NCBI GenBank assembly: GCA_026874595.1
Contig: CM049312.1
Coordinates: 49,913,429 to 49,977,428 of the forward strand
Source: Sipunculus nudus
Taxonomy: Eukaryota; Annelida; Sipuncula; Golfingiida; Sipunculidae
DNA: 64,000 bases
Reading direction: 5' to 3'
Position 1 is the first letter of the stretch; each line of letters begins with the position of its first letter. The notes beneath the pieces are model-generated. The model was not told where the DNA came from and made no database searches. It was given only the letters and a program-made list of their open reading frames with translations. Below are positions 47,901-60,477 of the stretch, one piece after another. The translations under genes were made by a program, and so were the position numbers.

Positions 47901-48668
47901 GTTGACATCAGCTCTTCTCTGTCTCTGCTAAAACCCCCCATTGCTGTCATACCAGTCTTATGAATACTTTTGTAATAATATGCCAGTGCAGTCTTTATTC
48001 AGCTAAACATGCATTCAAGATACAGAATTTTAAGACGACTGTTGCTGATAGGATACCAAGTGAACCAAATTCTAAACTTTTCTGTATAGTACTTGTTATG
48101 TAGTATTCATGGCAATGAGGAGTATTGTGCAAATTCAGGTTCACATACCAGGGGAGAAGCTTAAAAATGGTACGTATATGTGCCTAAAAAAGGGTGCAGA
48201 TATTTTCACTGTTGTTTGCAATAAAAAATTAATTTCTTAAGCCCATGAGTTAAAGATGTTATATCATAAATAAAAACACTTTTTTCAGATATTTGACAGA
48301 GATGCTTGACTGTTGTGTATTGATAATTGCATCTTAAAAAAAGTTTTTTTAAATTAAAGAAAAATAGAAAATGCCGCCATTTAGGATTAAATAACAATGT
48401 TATTTTCATTATTATTACAATGGTAGCATTTTTATCTATTAAAAGGGAATAAAACAGTTTTAACACCAACTTCCTGCCCTCCCAGGCCTTCTATTACATC
48501 AGGAATTCGTAATGTTTATACTCCAGGCAATGGTGGATGTCTTAATTCATCACTCTACAAAATGGATTAATACTTCAAACAAAGTCTTAACAATATCCTA
48601 AACATTATAATCCACATTTTAATGCTTCTCCTAAAAATTTGACATTTTAACTGCTGAAATAATAACTC
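47901..48668. other. Intron, no gene recognised
   Basis: AT-rich sequence with no boundaries or motifs seen. Confidence 0.4.
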
Positions 48669-48967
48669 TTAGGCCAAAAAATAAAAAAGTAATGGTTCTC
48701 AGGCACATTTTTCCAGAAATCAGTGCGGGCGGGCGGTATTTTATTTTTGACCTTTTTTGTAAGTTTCGATAAAAATGTAATATGATCAGGGAAAGCATGA
48801 AAATAACCATTTTTTTTTTTTTTTTGCTAAACAGGTAAAATCACTACATAAATTGTATAATTTATCTTCTTGAAAGATAAAAATCAAAATAAAAATGTTT
48901 GATGCGGGGGATAAAAATTGATGCAGGCGGTGCCTGAGAACCATACCTTTTATTATTTTTGGCCTTA
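48669..48967. mobile_element. TTA-flanked MITE (PIF/Harbinger-like), copy 2
   Basis: GGCCAAAAAATAAAAAAGT at 48672 and the inverted TTATTATTTTTGGCC ending 48964, TTA on both sides. The interior (GATGCGGGGG, GGGCGGGCGG) matches copy 1 in reverse orientation. Length 293 bp. Confidence 0.78.
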
Positions 48968-49120
48968 AATATATTTAATTATATATGTGTATTTAGCTAT
49001 ATTTTCAGGTCCTGTAAAAGTCCTGAAAGTTTGATTTTCACAAAGTGTATGAACCCTGACACTGTAGCATGTACTAAAGTGTGTGGAGTGTCCCATGTTT
49101 TATATTTCCTTGCTGTTTTT

Positions 49121-52100
49121 TTAGCGAACCTGTGAGCTTATGCGATGGTGCGGCGGTGTCCGTTGTCTGTCGTGTGTCGTCTGTACGTTAACCATAGCTA
49201 TCTCAAAAACGGCAGGAGCTAACATCACCAAATTTTCTGCAAATAATCAGTCATCCAAAAAACTATATCAGATTTTGTTAATTTTTTTCTAACTGCATTT
49301 TCTAAGATTTTATAGGGAAAAAGCTAAAAAAGCTTTAAAAATCTTCTTTTCCGAAACTGTCCAGCCAAATTGTCCAATATTTCACAGAAATGATCCCTGG
49401 AACAATCTTTCTCAAGTTTGTTCGAATGGTTCTAGTTCAGAGATTTTTGGGCCGAGATAAATCTCACACATTAATTATCCTTAGATGTTGATAATTCAAG
49501 TTTGTTCAAATGGTTTTGGTTCAATGATTTTTGGCTGAATTATGGGAAGCTGAACTTTGCCATTTTGCTGTATTTTCCCATATGAGTTATAAACCTACAA
49601 AACGTTTTTTGACTAATGATACTAAGGCCAGTTTGTTTAATATTTTGCAAGAATAATTCCCTGAATAATTCTTATAATAATTGTCTTTTATGGTTCCAAA
49701 GAATGAATTTTGGCTGATTTATAAAGATTGAATTGAGTCATTTTACCATATATGTTAGCTGTGTGATGCTGTTACATCTAGCCTGGCACCAGTTTATCAG
49801 CATTTATTACATCATGCCACTAGACATTTAGATTTCAGGTTATCTTAGGTTAATATTGACAAGAAAGTTTTTTTAAAAGCTTTTAAAAAATTTAGATTTA
49901 TGATTTAAGTTATTCATCATACCAGGCAATGTTACAATCATGCTCTCTGTGGCTATATAAAGACAACTGTACATGGATTATAAATTATTGTATCGCCAGA
50001 CATAGTCTGGAGATACTATGGTTTAGGCACGGTTGCGCCGCCACCACCGCAGAGATTTCCTTTTGGACTCAATAACTCAAAAAATAGTTCAAGGATCTTT
50101 TTCAAACTTGACACATTTATAGATATAGGTGAAAGGACGAAGCCTATTTAAAATGGGGTCATGACCTCAACTAGGAGAGTGACCTTGACCTTGAATAGAT
50201 CCATTTTTGGGGAAAATCACACAAATTCTTAAATATCTCAAGAAATCTTTCATGGATTTATCCAAAAATCAAGTTGGACAAAGATCTTGGATAGTGATGT
50301 CATGTACCGGAAACTGGTGGTGCCACCTAGTATCCTTTTCTTGTTTTTGTGCCGTTTAATACCCCCATCATTGCCACTTGACAGTACTTTTAGCATCACA
50401 AGTCAAAAACTGATTGACAGATTTCTTTAATATTATGCATGTACATAGGTATGGGTTATGGGATGATGTATATTAAAATTGGGGTCATGACCTTTCCTTT
50501 GAGAGTGGCTTTGACCTTGAATATTACCATATATGGTGAAAATCACATAAAATCATGAATATCTTAAAAAGGGATGCATGGATTGGTCCAAAAATCAAGT
50601 TGACGGAAGATCTTGGATAGTTTTGTCTTTTGCAGAAGATAGGTGGTGCCACCTGTTGTCCTTTTCTTGTTTTTTGCGCCTTTGAATACCCCATCATTGC
50701 CACTTGACAGTATATACTGTGAGCATTATAAGTCAAACAGTAATGGACAGATTTCTTTCATGTTATGCATGTATATAGATATGGTTTATGGAATGAGGTA
50801 TATTTAATTTTAAATTTAATTTTGAAATTTAATTTAATTTAAATAATTTTTTTTTAATTTAATTTTTTTTTTTAATGTTGGATATTTTGGAATGCAGTTT
50901 ATTGATTTGGGGTCATGACCGTGACTATGAGAATGACCTTGACCTTGAATATTCCCATATTTGGTGAAAAACATAAAATCATGAATATCTTAAAAAGGGC
51001 CACTTGACAGCACTGTGAGCATTATAAGTCAAAAACTAATGGACAGATTTCTTTTATATTATGCATATACATAGATTTGGATTATGGGATGAGATATATT
51101 TAAATTTGGGTCCTGACCTTGCATATGAGAGTGGACTTGACTTTAAATATTGCCATATTTGGTAAAAATCACCAACAATCATGAAAATCTCCAGTGAACC
51201 TGGGGGATTGCTTCAGCTAGTGGTCTGCACATGGTGTTGCATCATGTTTTGCCCAAACATCAGCAGTTCTGGGCCATGGTCAGATTCTATAAATAGATAT
51301 GATGGTCAGTGATAAATGAATTAGTGCACTGGGTGTATATTTTGTACAAATGTTTCTCACATTCATTGCTAAAATACAAATACATCACATTATATCAACA
51401 AAATACCACAAAACCTCATTTGTCTGGCGATACTATGGCACCAGCGGTGCCAAGAAATGTCTAGTTGGTATCCCTACTCAACTTAATTTAAGAATTTGCC
51501 ATCAATGAGATATATCTGTATTTTAATTTTGCATTCAGTATGCATCCGTAATAATTTTACATATATTCCTGATTTCTTTTTTATGAAAAGCCAGCTGAAA
51601 ACATTTTGTATTGGGAAAATAAATTTCAAAGTTATTTCAAGTAGGGACCACTTTTGTGTTCAGATAGCAGCACTTGGTTTATCATTGGCAGAATGCCAGT
51701 GCCTTGATGTTGGCCATTAGCAAAGAGATGTCAGCTCTATATATAGATTAAGCACAGTGCCAGGATTGGAAGAAGTGCAGCCAGGTATAAGTCAAGAGTT
51801 CACTCAGTGCAGTAGCTGCATTCTGTTTATAGCTTTGGCAGACTGCTCACTGCATCATATTTGGCACCAAAGTTCAGCCTGAATCTATTTATAGTTTTGG
51901 CAGACTGCCAACTGTGTCAGATTATGCAACTGGTCAAGAGTTAACTCAGTGCAGTCAGGTACAGGTCAAAAGTTCACTCAGTCTAGCCAGGTGCAGGTCA
52001 AGAGTTCACTCAGTGCAGTAGCTTGAGGCAGCATTTTGTCACAGGTCACTCGGGGGCTACTGCCTTACTCACTAAGCCTTGTCAGCCCAGTGCATCAAAC

Positions 52101-52628
52101 TCTGGGGAAGTTTGATGTATTGGACTGATATTTTGACCTGTCTATGCATCTTTGATGGTATTCTCATTTACAAGACAAGTGGTGCCACGTACATTGACTT
52201 TTGCACAGTGTATGTGCCTGCTTATTTCTACAGAGGAATTTGATATATCAGCCTGAAATTGGGCATTTTATACATATGGAATAGCTTTGTCTTATACAAG
52301 ACTGGTGGTGCCACCTACAATAATTTTTGCACAGTGTGTGTCCCTGCTTATTTCTCAGGAGAGGTTTGATATATCAGTCTGAAAATTAGCATATGTGTAT
52401 ATCTCTGATGGCTTCGAAATATACAAGACTGGTGGTGCCAGCTACAATCGTTTTTGTGTTCGTGCACCCGTTCCAAAATTTCAGCAGTGATGTTTTTGTA
52501 ATTGTTTCTTATTCAAAATGTTTAGTACTTGCATTGTTCATATACATGAAAAGTAATGGTCCAGCATTGAAGCATTATGCCTGGTGTATTTCCCAATGCA
52601 CAGGTTCGCATTAGGCCTGGAGGCCTTG
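49121..52628 (+). mobile_element. Family-B element with nested family-D element
   Basis: Starts TTAGCGAACCTGTGAGCTTA, then GGTGTCCGTTGTCTGTC, and ends TTCGCATTAGGCCTGGAGGC then CTTG at 52628, before T. Body modules resemble 61000-62200. The family-D insertion (49988-51464) divides a module that is uninterrupted at 56838 and 62122. Without it the element is about 2.0 kb. It fills most of the intron before the exon at 52817. Confidence 0.72.
49988..51464 (+). mobile_element. Family-D element, complete, empty sites known
   Basis: 5' palindrome TATCGCCAGACATAGTCTGG followed by AGATACTATGG; 3' end CTGGCGATACTATGGCACCA, hairpin arms GGCACC/GGTGCC and AAATGTCTAG (51464). Flanks GGATTATAAATTA and TTGGTATCCCT join to give the empty forms GGATTATAAATAATTGGTAT (62112) and GGATTATAAATGTTTGGTAT (56834) with no added or lost base. 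Confidence 0.82.
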
Positions 52629-52816
52629 TTATTCCTCTGTAGATCGACACCATTAGCTTTATATTTATATGAGTTTATTTAGCAATGGTGGTTTAATGTA
52701 TCACTACCTCTTAATGGCGTTCATTGCTCACAGTTTCAGACTAGGTTTTATAGTCCACAATTTTAGACTGGAATTTATCCAGCACATTTTGAATCTGGCA
52801 TGATGTGTTTTGGTAG
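52629..52816 (+). other. Intron end before exon 4
   Basis: Unique-looking 188 bp with a T/G-rich acceptor region. Confidence 0.5.
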
Positions 52817-52897
52817 GGGTTGGTGAGTGAGGGTGGAAGCTTTGTTCTAGGAGTTGAAGGTATACTCACAGAGGAAGAAATGCATACCACATTAAAG
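52817..52897 (+). CDS. SETD6: SETD6-like methyltransferase, internal exon 4 of 5 seen
   Basis: This 81-bp exon encodes 27 residues: GLVSEGGSFVLGVEGILTEE followed by EMHTTLK. The pattern GxFVxGxExxLTEEExxTTLK is characteristic of SETD6 at this position in the substrate-binding domain. The acceptor is TTGGTAG|GGGTTG and the donor AAG|GTAAGT (perfect consensus). It starts 188 bp downstream of the 3' end of a family-B rolling-circle-like element (49121-52628), so most of the preceding intron is that element with a second element nested inside it. Confidence 0.88.
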
Positions 52898-54780
52898 GTA
52901 AGTACTTCTAGTATTTCATTCAAGTATTATTTACTGGAAATTAAAATGAATATAAGGTTGATATTTCAATCTGACAGAGATTGACTGAATATTGTTTTTA
53001 AGCAGTCAGTATAAGAATGACAAAAAAAAACACTATATGAACAGAAATACTCTTAGGTTCCAAGATTTTTAGCTTAGCTGACTATACCGTAGATCCGTGT
53101 TTTGCGGCTGCATGTCATCTTATGGCCCCACCCCATGTTCATAAAATACCTGGAAGGACCCTTCACTTGAGTGAAAAAATACCCAAAACCTTACTTAATG
53201 GCCACACCACATTCCATTGCCGGTTGGTGTATTAGAACACAGAATGAAAAAAAAGGTTCTTTCCTTGAAAGATAGGTGCAACTAGTAACGCTGCAGTATG
53301 CTGATATGTGGTAAGGCATGACAGTTTTGGGAAACTGGACAAGTTGCAACAGTGCATGTTGCTTTGCTTTGTTAATTAATTAATTTAATTAAGTGGTTAA
53401 ACAGCCTGATCTACCCAGCTAGAATAGATGACAATAGATCTACTCCGGAACTGTCCACTAATGAGGGCCATCTGGCAGGTTAAGCCTGCTGGTGGTACAA
53501 ACAGCGCTTGCTCCAGCACTCCCTGGTCATTTTATATAGCATTTACCCCGTTGATGAAAGTCAGCTACTTTCTGTGTAATCACCTCTTTTTACACTATTA
53601 TTTCAACAGAATGAGTGAAGGAATTCCTGGATTATCTGTAAGCAGATGAATTGCCTCTGTTTATTGGAAAACGGCCTGTTATTTAAAAAGGCCTATGACT
53701 TGTGTTTTAATGGCTAGTGTACCCTAAGCTACAAACCATGTCTCCATGTCTTGTCTCAACCATGTTGAAATCTCTTTAAAATTACAATTTATATTTTAAA
53801 TCTGCCAATCAGGTTGATTTAAAGCAGATATATCTTCAACCTCAAGGTGAGGTCTTAAACCTCAGAGTGAGAGGAGCCAAAACATTATTAACCACCCCAT
53901 CAGAAACCGAGTTACAATCAAATATTATACATATGAAATATATAATACATTTGATTTGTCTTTGTTGTGTCCACTTGGTGCCATTATATGACCTTAAGTA
54001 ATCACTGGTGTATAATCTTAATTAATTTTTTGGTCAATGTCAGTCAGTAGGAAATGGAACTTAGCTGTTTCATAAATGTTGAAATCTTCAGTAAATGTTA
54101 AATTTATTTTTCACTATGACTTGATCAAAATATTTATATAACTTCATTATGTGAACTATTCTTTTTATCTTAATTTATGCTTATGACTGATCTTATTCTC
54201 TTAATATGTTGACTGTTTGCAATACTTTTACAACAAGTCTTTAAGGATCCAGTGTAAAAAGCTCAATAGGTGTTAGGCAATTAAAAGTCATTATGTTTGA
54301 AAGATGTAATTGATATTTTTCAAAATACTGTCATTAATCCAAATTATTCCCTAATTGATTATAATAGTTAAAAATTAGGCATGATATACACTGTCTTTGT
54401 CTTGTTTACATTCATGAGGTGATAAGCACATGTATCCAGTCTGATCTATTTCTCCTGTGATATCAATTTTAGATTTTATTAAATCTCACGGCTTCTATGT
54501 GTGGCTTCAGAAGTTGCCTATGTTATCCATCTGGCAGCATTTCTGATTATCCATGGTCATTTACAGATAAATCTAAGTGATAGGGACCCTAGATTATACA
54601 CACAGCCCTATGTCCAGCCTACTGCTGTGGGTCACAGCCTCTGGTCACTAGAGACTGTTTGTACCACCTGCAGGCCTGTGGTCAGCTTGCAGGGAGTTCC
54701 GGATAAGGTCTATTCGTTGGGTTTATGACAACTCAACCAAGACAAAGTCTATGTCTAGTAGGGCCACAGAATTAATTTAA
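52898..54780. other. SETD6 intron, unassigned
   Basis: At 53068 TTTAGCTTAGCTGACTATAC resembles a broken family-A 5' end, but no matching 3' end was found. Otherwise no motif recognised. Confidence 0.4.
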
Positions 54781-54789
54781 GACACATAA

Positions 54790-55345
54790 TTGAATGCGCC
54801 GAAGAATCTTACGACTTTAACCTGGCTAATTAGGACATCAAATGGACATCAAAGCACCATATAGGACAACGGTACTTGTATTTAGACTTTATACAACACC
54901 AGTCATTTTACAACAAAACCTTTAAATAAACGACTCCAGCATCAATGATCATGTTGCCTGAACACCCGGGTCCTGCTGATCATAATATATGCAATATGGT
55001 GTCCGAACTGCCTACTGGCAAATCATGCCATAAAAAATAATTACGAACTTGCTGGCCTTTGGGAAACTTGCCCCTTTACCCTGGCTAAATACATTTCAAT
55101 GGGACATCAAACCATTATATAAGCTGACGGTTCTCTTTGTGATGACAAACTCTTATTTAGACTATACAAGGTCGGTCAATTAACAACTGTGACAAAACCT
55201 TTGAATAAATGAATCCTGTGTCGAAGTGCACACAGCCTGTACATGTACTCCCATTGCCCTGCTGATCATTATATATGCCCACTGGTACCCTGACCTTCTG
55301 CTGGCAAAATGTGCCATATTAAAGGATCACAGAACTAGCTGGTTT
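54790..55345 (+). repeat. Two-copy diverged tandem duplication
   Basis: 54820-55075 and 55076-55335 share ACCCTGGCTAA/ACCTGGCTAA, GACATCAAA, ACAAAACCTTT(A/G)AATAAA, CCTGCTGATCAT and TGCCATA in the same order, about 260 bp apart. No coding frame. Confidence 0.6.
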
Positions 55346-56710
55346 TTAGATTATGACCTTTGAGCGCCATCTATTGAAAATGTGGTGACTGAAGAAGTAT
55401 CTGAACACAAGTTTAATTGCCAAAAAATGTATGGTGTTTGGTTAGCTTTTGTTTAACACTTTATTTTAAAAGAACTGACATGTTCCAGAAATATCTTAAA
55501 ATTATGTTTCACCAGTATTGTAGCCATGCTCAAATTAGGTACAACCGTTAGAGTGCATAATTTGGTTAGGGAATATATATCTTTTATCAGTCATGGCATG
55601 AAAATGGCTATGGTTAATGACTGACTCAAAAAAGTTTGTTAATACAATACATATAAGCCTGTTTAAAAAATTAATTTTATATTTTATAGAATTTATAATG
55701 AATAAAATTAATATAAAATATACAAAAATGCAGTATCATTAAAGATTGTGGATTCATAATTGTTCATTGGGCTTTTATTTTCATGGAATTTGTGGGTGAC
55801 TTTCATCCACAAAATTAAAAACCCAATCATCATTAAATTTATTTTAAATCCATTAAAAGTCAGTCGTACCTGTAAATTGAGTTATGACATTGTGATTGCA
55901 TGCTGTCACCACCCATGCTATCAATGGTATTGGTCAATTGAATGCACAGAAAGCGATTTATAGCCTATAAATTTTAAAAAATAATTAAAAAATTTTATTT
56001 TGTGAGGAAAGATATTTAGTTCCTTGGGTTGAGTTTAAAATATAGTGTCGGATTTGTAACTTGTACAAGTGATGGTTTGAAAGTGCGTCTGCACTAGCTT
56101 ACACTGGTAGCCTATGTGTGGACTTACTTTCTCTCTCTCATATTATCTTGCTAAACATTGTAGTTAAAGGTAATTTTGCACTGCTGGTTGTATTTAATTG
56201 CTTGTTAGAATAATGTCATTTTTAAAAATTAAATAATAGTAGACAGGAGGGAATGGGTTTCTTGACAGTTTTAGTGAAACCGTGCACTGTAACATGGATG
56301 CCTATAATGAAAGGCTCAGCCAACTTGCAGTTGATGTGGCCGGGTGTTGGAGTGACAGCCTCTGCACGATTCTGCCGCAATTACCATTTGATGTTGAAAA
56401 CAAACTGATAACTGGACCTTGTAAACAAGTCAAACTCGCCCTTTAGCAGTATCCTGTTTATTTCTGACCAAACAATAAGTGTTCAACTGTGCGGCAGAGT
56501 TAATCCAGTTGGTCTCCAGGCTGGGTGATGAGTCAAGGTCAGCTGAGGACAGTTTAGAGCTGTGGCATAGTCTAACTGTGGCCTCATACGAATTAAGCAC
56601 AGGTCCCACAGAAGTACAAGGAGAAACCAGATTTCTTCTGAAAGAACGCTGAGACTTGCTATCATTAACCTATTAATGCATGACTTCATTTGTTATACAC
56701 AGGTAAAATT
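55346..56710. other. SETD6 intron, no gene recognised
   Basis: AT-rich, no domain or boundary recognised. Confidence 0.4.
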
Positions 56711-59700
56711 ATCCCTGAGAAATTAAAAGCCTTTAAAAAATTTAGATATATGATTTAAGTTATTTATCATACCAGGCAATGTTACAATCATTGATATTCA
56801 GCTCTCTGTGGCTATATTAAGACAACTGTACGTGGATTATAAATGTTTGGTATCCCTAATCAACTTAATTCAAGAATTTGCCATCAATGAGATATATCTG
56901 TATTTTAATTTTGCATTCAGTATGCATCCGTAATAATTTTACATATATTCCTGATTTCTTTTTTATGAAAAGCCAGCTGAAAACATTTTGTATTGGGAAA
57001 ATAAATTTCAAAGTTATTTCAAGTAGGGACCACTTTTGTGTACAGATGGCAGCACTTGGTTTACCATTGGCAGATTGCCAGTGCCTTGATGTTGGCCATT
57101 AGCCAAGATGATGTCAGCTCTATAAATAGTTTTGGCACAGTGCAAGGATTGGAAGAAGTGCAGCCAGGTATAGGTCAAGAGTTCACTCAGTGCAGTAGCT
57201 GCATTCTATTTATAGCTTTGGCAGACTGCTCACTGCATCATATTTGGCACCAAAGGTCAGCCCGAATCTATTTATAGCTTTTGCAGACTGCCAGCTGTGT
57301 CAGATTATGCAACAGGTCAAGAGTACACTCAGTGCAGCCAGGTACAGGTCAGAACTTCACTCAGTCTAGCCAAGTGCACGTCAAGAGTTCACTCAGTGAG
57401 GTAGCTTGAGGCAGCAATTTGTCACAGGTACTAGGTCATTCGGGGGGGGGGGGGGCCACTGCCTTACTCACCTCAACCTAAGCCTTGTCAGCCCAGTGCA
57501 TCAAACTCTGGGGAAGTTTGATGTATTGGACTGATATTTTGACCTGTCTATGCGTCTTTGATGGTATTCTCATTTACAAGACAGGTGGTGCCACCTACAT
57601 TGATTTTGCAGTGTATGCGCCTGCTTATTTCTACAGAGGAAATTTGATACATCAGCCTAAAATTGGGCATGTTTATACATATCGGGTAGCTTTATAGTGT
57701 ACAAGACTGGTGGCGCCACCTACAATAATTTTTGCACAGTGTATGTCCCTGCTTATTTCACAGGAGGGATTTGACATATCAGTTTGACATTGGGCATATG
57801 TATATATCTCTTCGTTGTATATAAGACTTGTGGTGCCAGCTACAATAATTCTATCTGCCAAAACAGAGTTTTGTGGATACTATGTTTTTAGTCGAATGCT
57901 GACGCTGCTGCCATCGCCCGCATAGGTTTCTGGAGAACTCCTCCATAACCACTGGGCAGAATTTTTTTAAATTCGGAGTTATGATAGGTCACATGTGAAC
58001 TGCTGCTCCCTCATTTTTGGTTGACCTCTGACCTTTCCTCTCTGCCCAGTTACCATTTGTGCGTCTTTTTCCACACATAAACCAACATATCTCAGGAACC
58101 GTTTGATCCATAAGGCTAAAAATTTTGCACAAATGTAGCCCTTGGAAAGCTTTATAACATACACTAAAAATGGTGGTGCCACCCGCAACCATTTTTGCAC
58201 AGCTTCCATCTGTTCATCTGCCTTGGGATAAAAACACTCTTATCTCTGCATTGGTTGGACTTATCCACCTAAAAATTTGCAGGTTTATACATCCTTGACA
58301 GCTTTCTTGATTTTATGACAGGTGGCGCCACCTGCAACCATTTTTGCGCAGCGTCCATCTGTTCATCTGCCTTGGGATAAAATTACTCATATCTCGGCAG
58401 TGGTTTGACTTATCCACCTGATATTTTGCAGGTTTATACATCCTTGACAGCTTTCTTGATTTTATGACAGGTGGCGCCACCTACATTCAAATTTACGCTG
58501 CAGACATCCAAGCTCACATCTCAGGAACCATTCGACCTATTTGGCAAAAATTTTGCATGTGTATAGATCTCACATAGCTCTTTATCATACACAAAATTGG
58601 TGGCGCCACCTGTAATCATTTTTGCACAGCATCCATCTGTTTGTCTGCAGTTGGCTAAAATCACTCATATCTCAGTAGTGGTTTGACTTATCTGCCTAAA
58701 ATTTTACATGTTTATACATCTTGGATAGCTTTCTGGATTTTGTGGCAGGTGGCGCCACCTACATTTATGTATATGTTGCAGACATTTAGGCTTATATCCC
58801 AGGACTGGTTTGACATATCCCCCTGAAATTTTGCATGTGTATAGATCTCACATATCTCTTAATCATACACAAAATTGGTGGGGCCACCTGCCACCATTTT
58901 TGCACAGCGTCCGTCTGTTCATCTGCCTTGGGATAAAAACACTCATATCTCTGCATTTGTTGGACTTGTCCACCTGAAATTCTACTTACATACATCTTGG
59001 ACAGCTTTCTTGTTTTATGACAGATGGCGCCACCTACATTCAAATTTATGCTGCAGACTTCCAAGCTCATATCTCAGGAACCATTTGATCGATTGGGCAA
59101 AAAATTTGCATGTTTATATATCTCACATAGCTCTATATCATACGCAAAACTGGTGGCGCCACCTGCAATCATTTTTGCACAGCATCTGTCTGTTTGTTTG
59201 CTGTGGGATAAAATCACTCAGATCTCGGCAGTGGTTTGACTTATCCACATGAAATTTTGTAGGTGTATACATCTTGGACAGCTTTCTTGTTTTATGACAG
59301 GTGGCGCCACCTACATTTATGTATATGCTGCAGACATTCAGGCTTATATCTCAGGACTGGTTTGACATATCCCCCTGAAATTTTGCAAGTGTATAGATCT
59401 CACATATCTCTTAATCATACACAAAATTGGTGGTGCCACCTGCCACCATTTTTGCACAGCGTCTGTCTGTTTGTCTGCCGAGGGCTAAAATCTCTCATAT
59501 CTCAGTAGTGGTTTGACTTATCTGCCTAAAATTTTGCATGTTTATACATCTTGGACAGCTGTCTTGATTTTGTGGTAAGTGGCGAAACCTACATACACAT
59601 TTCGGCTGCAGACATCCAGGCTGTTATGCAACACACCTCACACTATTTCCCCTTGCCATTCAATCCATGCCTCACTTCACCTTTCCCACTCTGATTTTGG

Positions 59701-59910
59701 CGGATACATATAGTCGCTTGTTGACTTCTAGTTTTTGTGTTGTATGCACCCATGCCAGAATTTTAGCAGTGATGTTTGTGTAATTGTTTCTTATTCAAAA
59801 TGTTTAGTACTTGCATTGTTCATATACATGAGAAGTAATGGTCCAGCATTGAAGCATTATACCTGGTGTATTTCCCAGTGCACAGGTTCGCATTAGGCCT
59901 GGAGGCCTTG
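56711..59910 (+). mobile_element. Family-B element, 5'-truncated, containing a complete family-C element
   Basis: From about 56725 it is collinear with 49880-49987 and then 51465-52628 (the family-B body without the D insertion). It ends TTCGCATTAGGCCTGGAGGC, CTTG at 59910. The family-C element 57849-59731 interrupts its 3' part. A G run lies at 57442-57453. Confidence 0.72.
57849..59731 (+). mobile_element. Family-C element, long complete copy with empty site
   Basis: 5' end TTCTATCTGCCAAAACAGAG with the arm GTTTTGTGGATAC, then at least five 140/280-bp modules with GGTGGCGCCACC, then GTCGCTTGTTGAC and TTCTAG at 59731. Flanks GCCAGCTACAATAA and TTTTTGTGTTG join to match the empty form GCCAGCTACAATCGTTTTTG at 52439, with no duplication. 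Length 1,883 bp. Confidence 0.82.
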
Positions 59911-59942
59911 TTAAGAATGGCCTGTATATTTGACAGGTCTGG

Positions 59943-60477
59943 TTCATTTTCAGGTGCTGTATATACGATGGGTCTGGTTCACCTTCAGGTGCTGTATATT
60001 TAATGTATCTGGTTCACCTTCAGGTGCTGTATATTTGATGTATCTGGTTCACCTTCAGGTGCTGTATATTTGATGTATCTAGTTTACCTTCAGGTGCGGT
60101 ATATTTAATGTATCTGGTTCACCTTCAGGTGCTGTATATCTAATGTAACATGGTTCAGCCTTAGGTACTCATTATAGACCAGGTTTAGTATTAGGTTCTG
60201 GTAATGGACCTGGATCAGCTGCAAGTACTCATTATGGACCTTGTTCAGTGTTAGGTACTTGCCATGGACTTGGGTCAGGTATATTTTACAGATCTGTTAC
60301 ATCCTCATATACCTGTTGGTCTTCAGGTACTCATTATGGATTTTGTTCATCCTCACATACTCTCTATGGACCTTTTTCTTCCTCACATACTATTTATAGA
60401 TTTTGTTAATTCCCAGGTACTCTTTAATTATTTATATCATCCTCAGGTGTGTTTTTATGAATTTTATTTATCCCTAG
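59943..60477 (+). repeat. Minisatellite made of acceptor-like units before exon 5
   Basis: About 17 units of 30-36 bp. The proximal group reads TCAGGTGCTGTATATTTGAT and GTATCTGGTTCACCT; units nearer the exon change to TCAGGTACTCATTATGGA. The true acceptor and exon start (CCCTAG|GTACTCTTCATGGAC) have the same pattern, so the exon edge is itself a unit. Confidence 0.85.
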
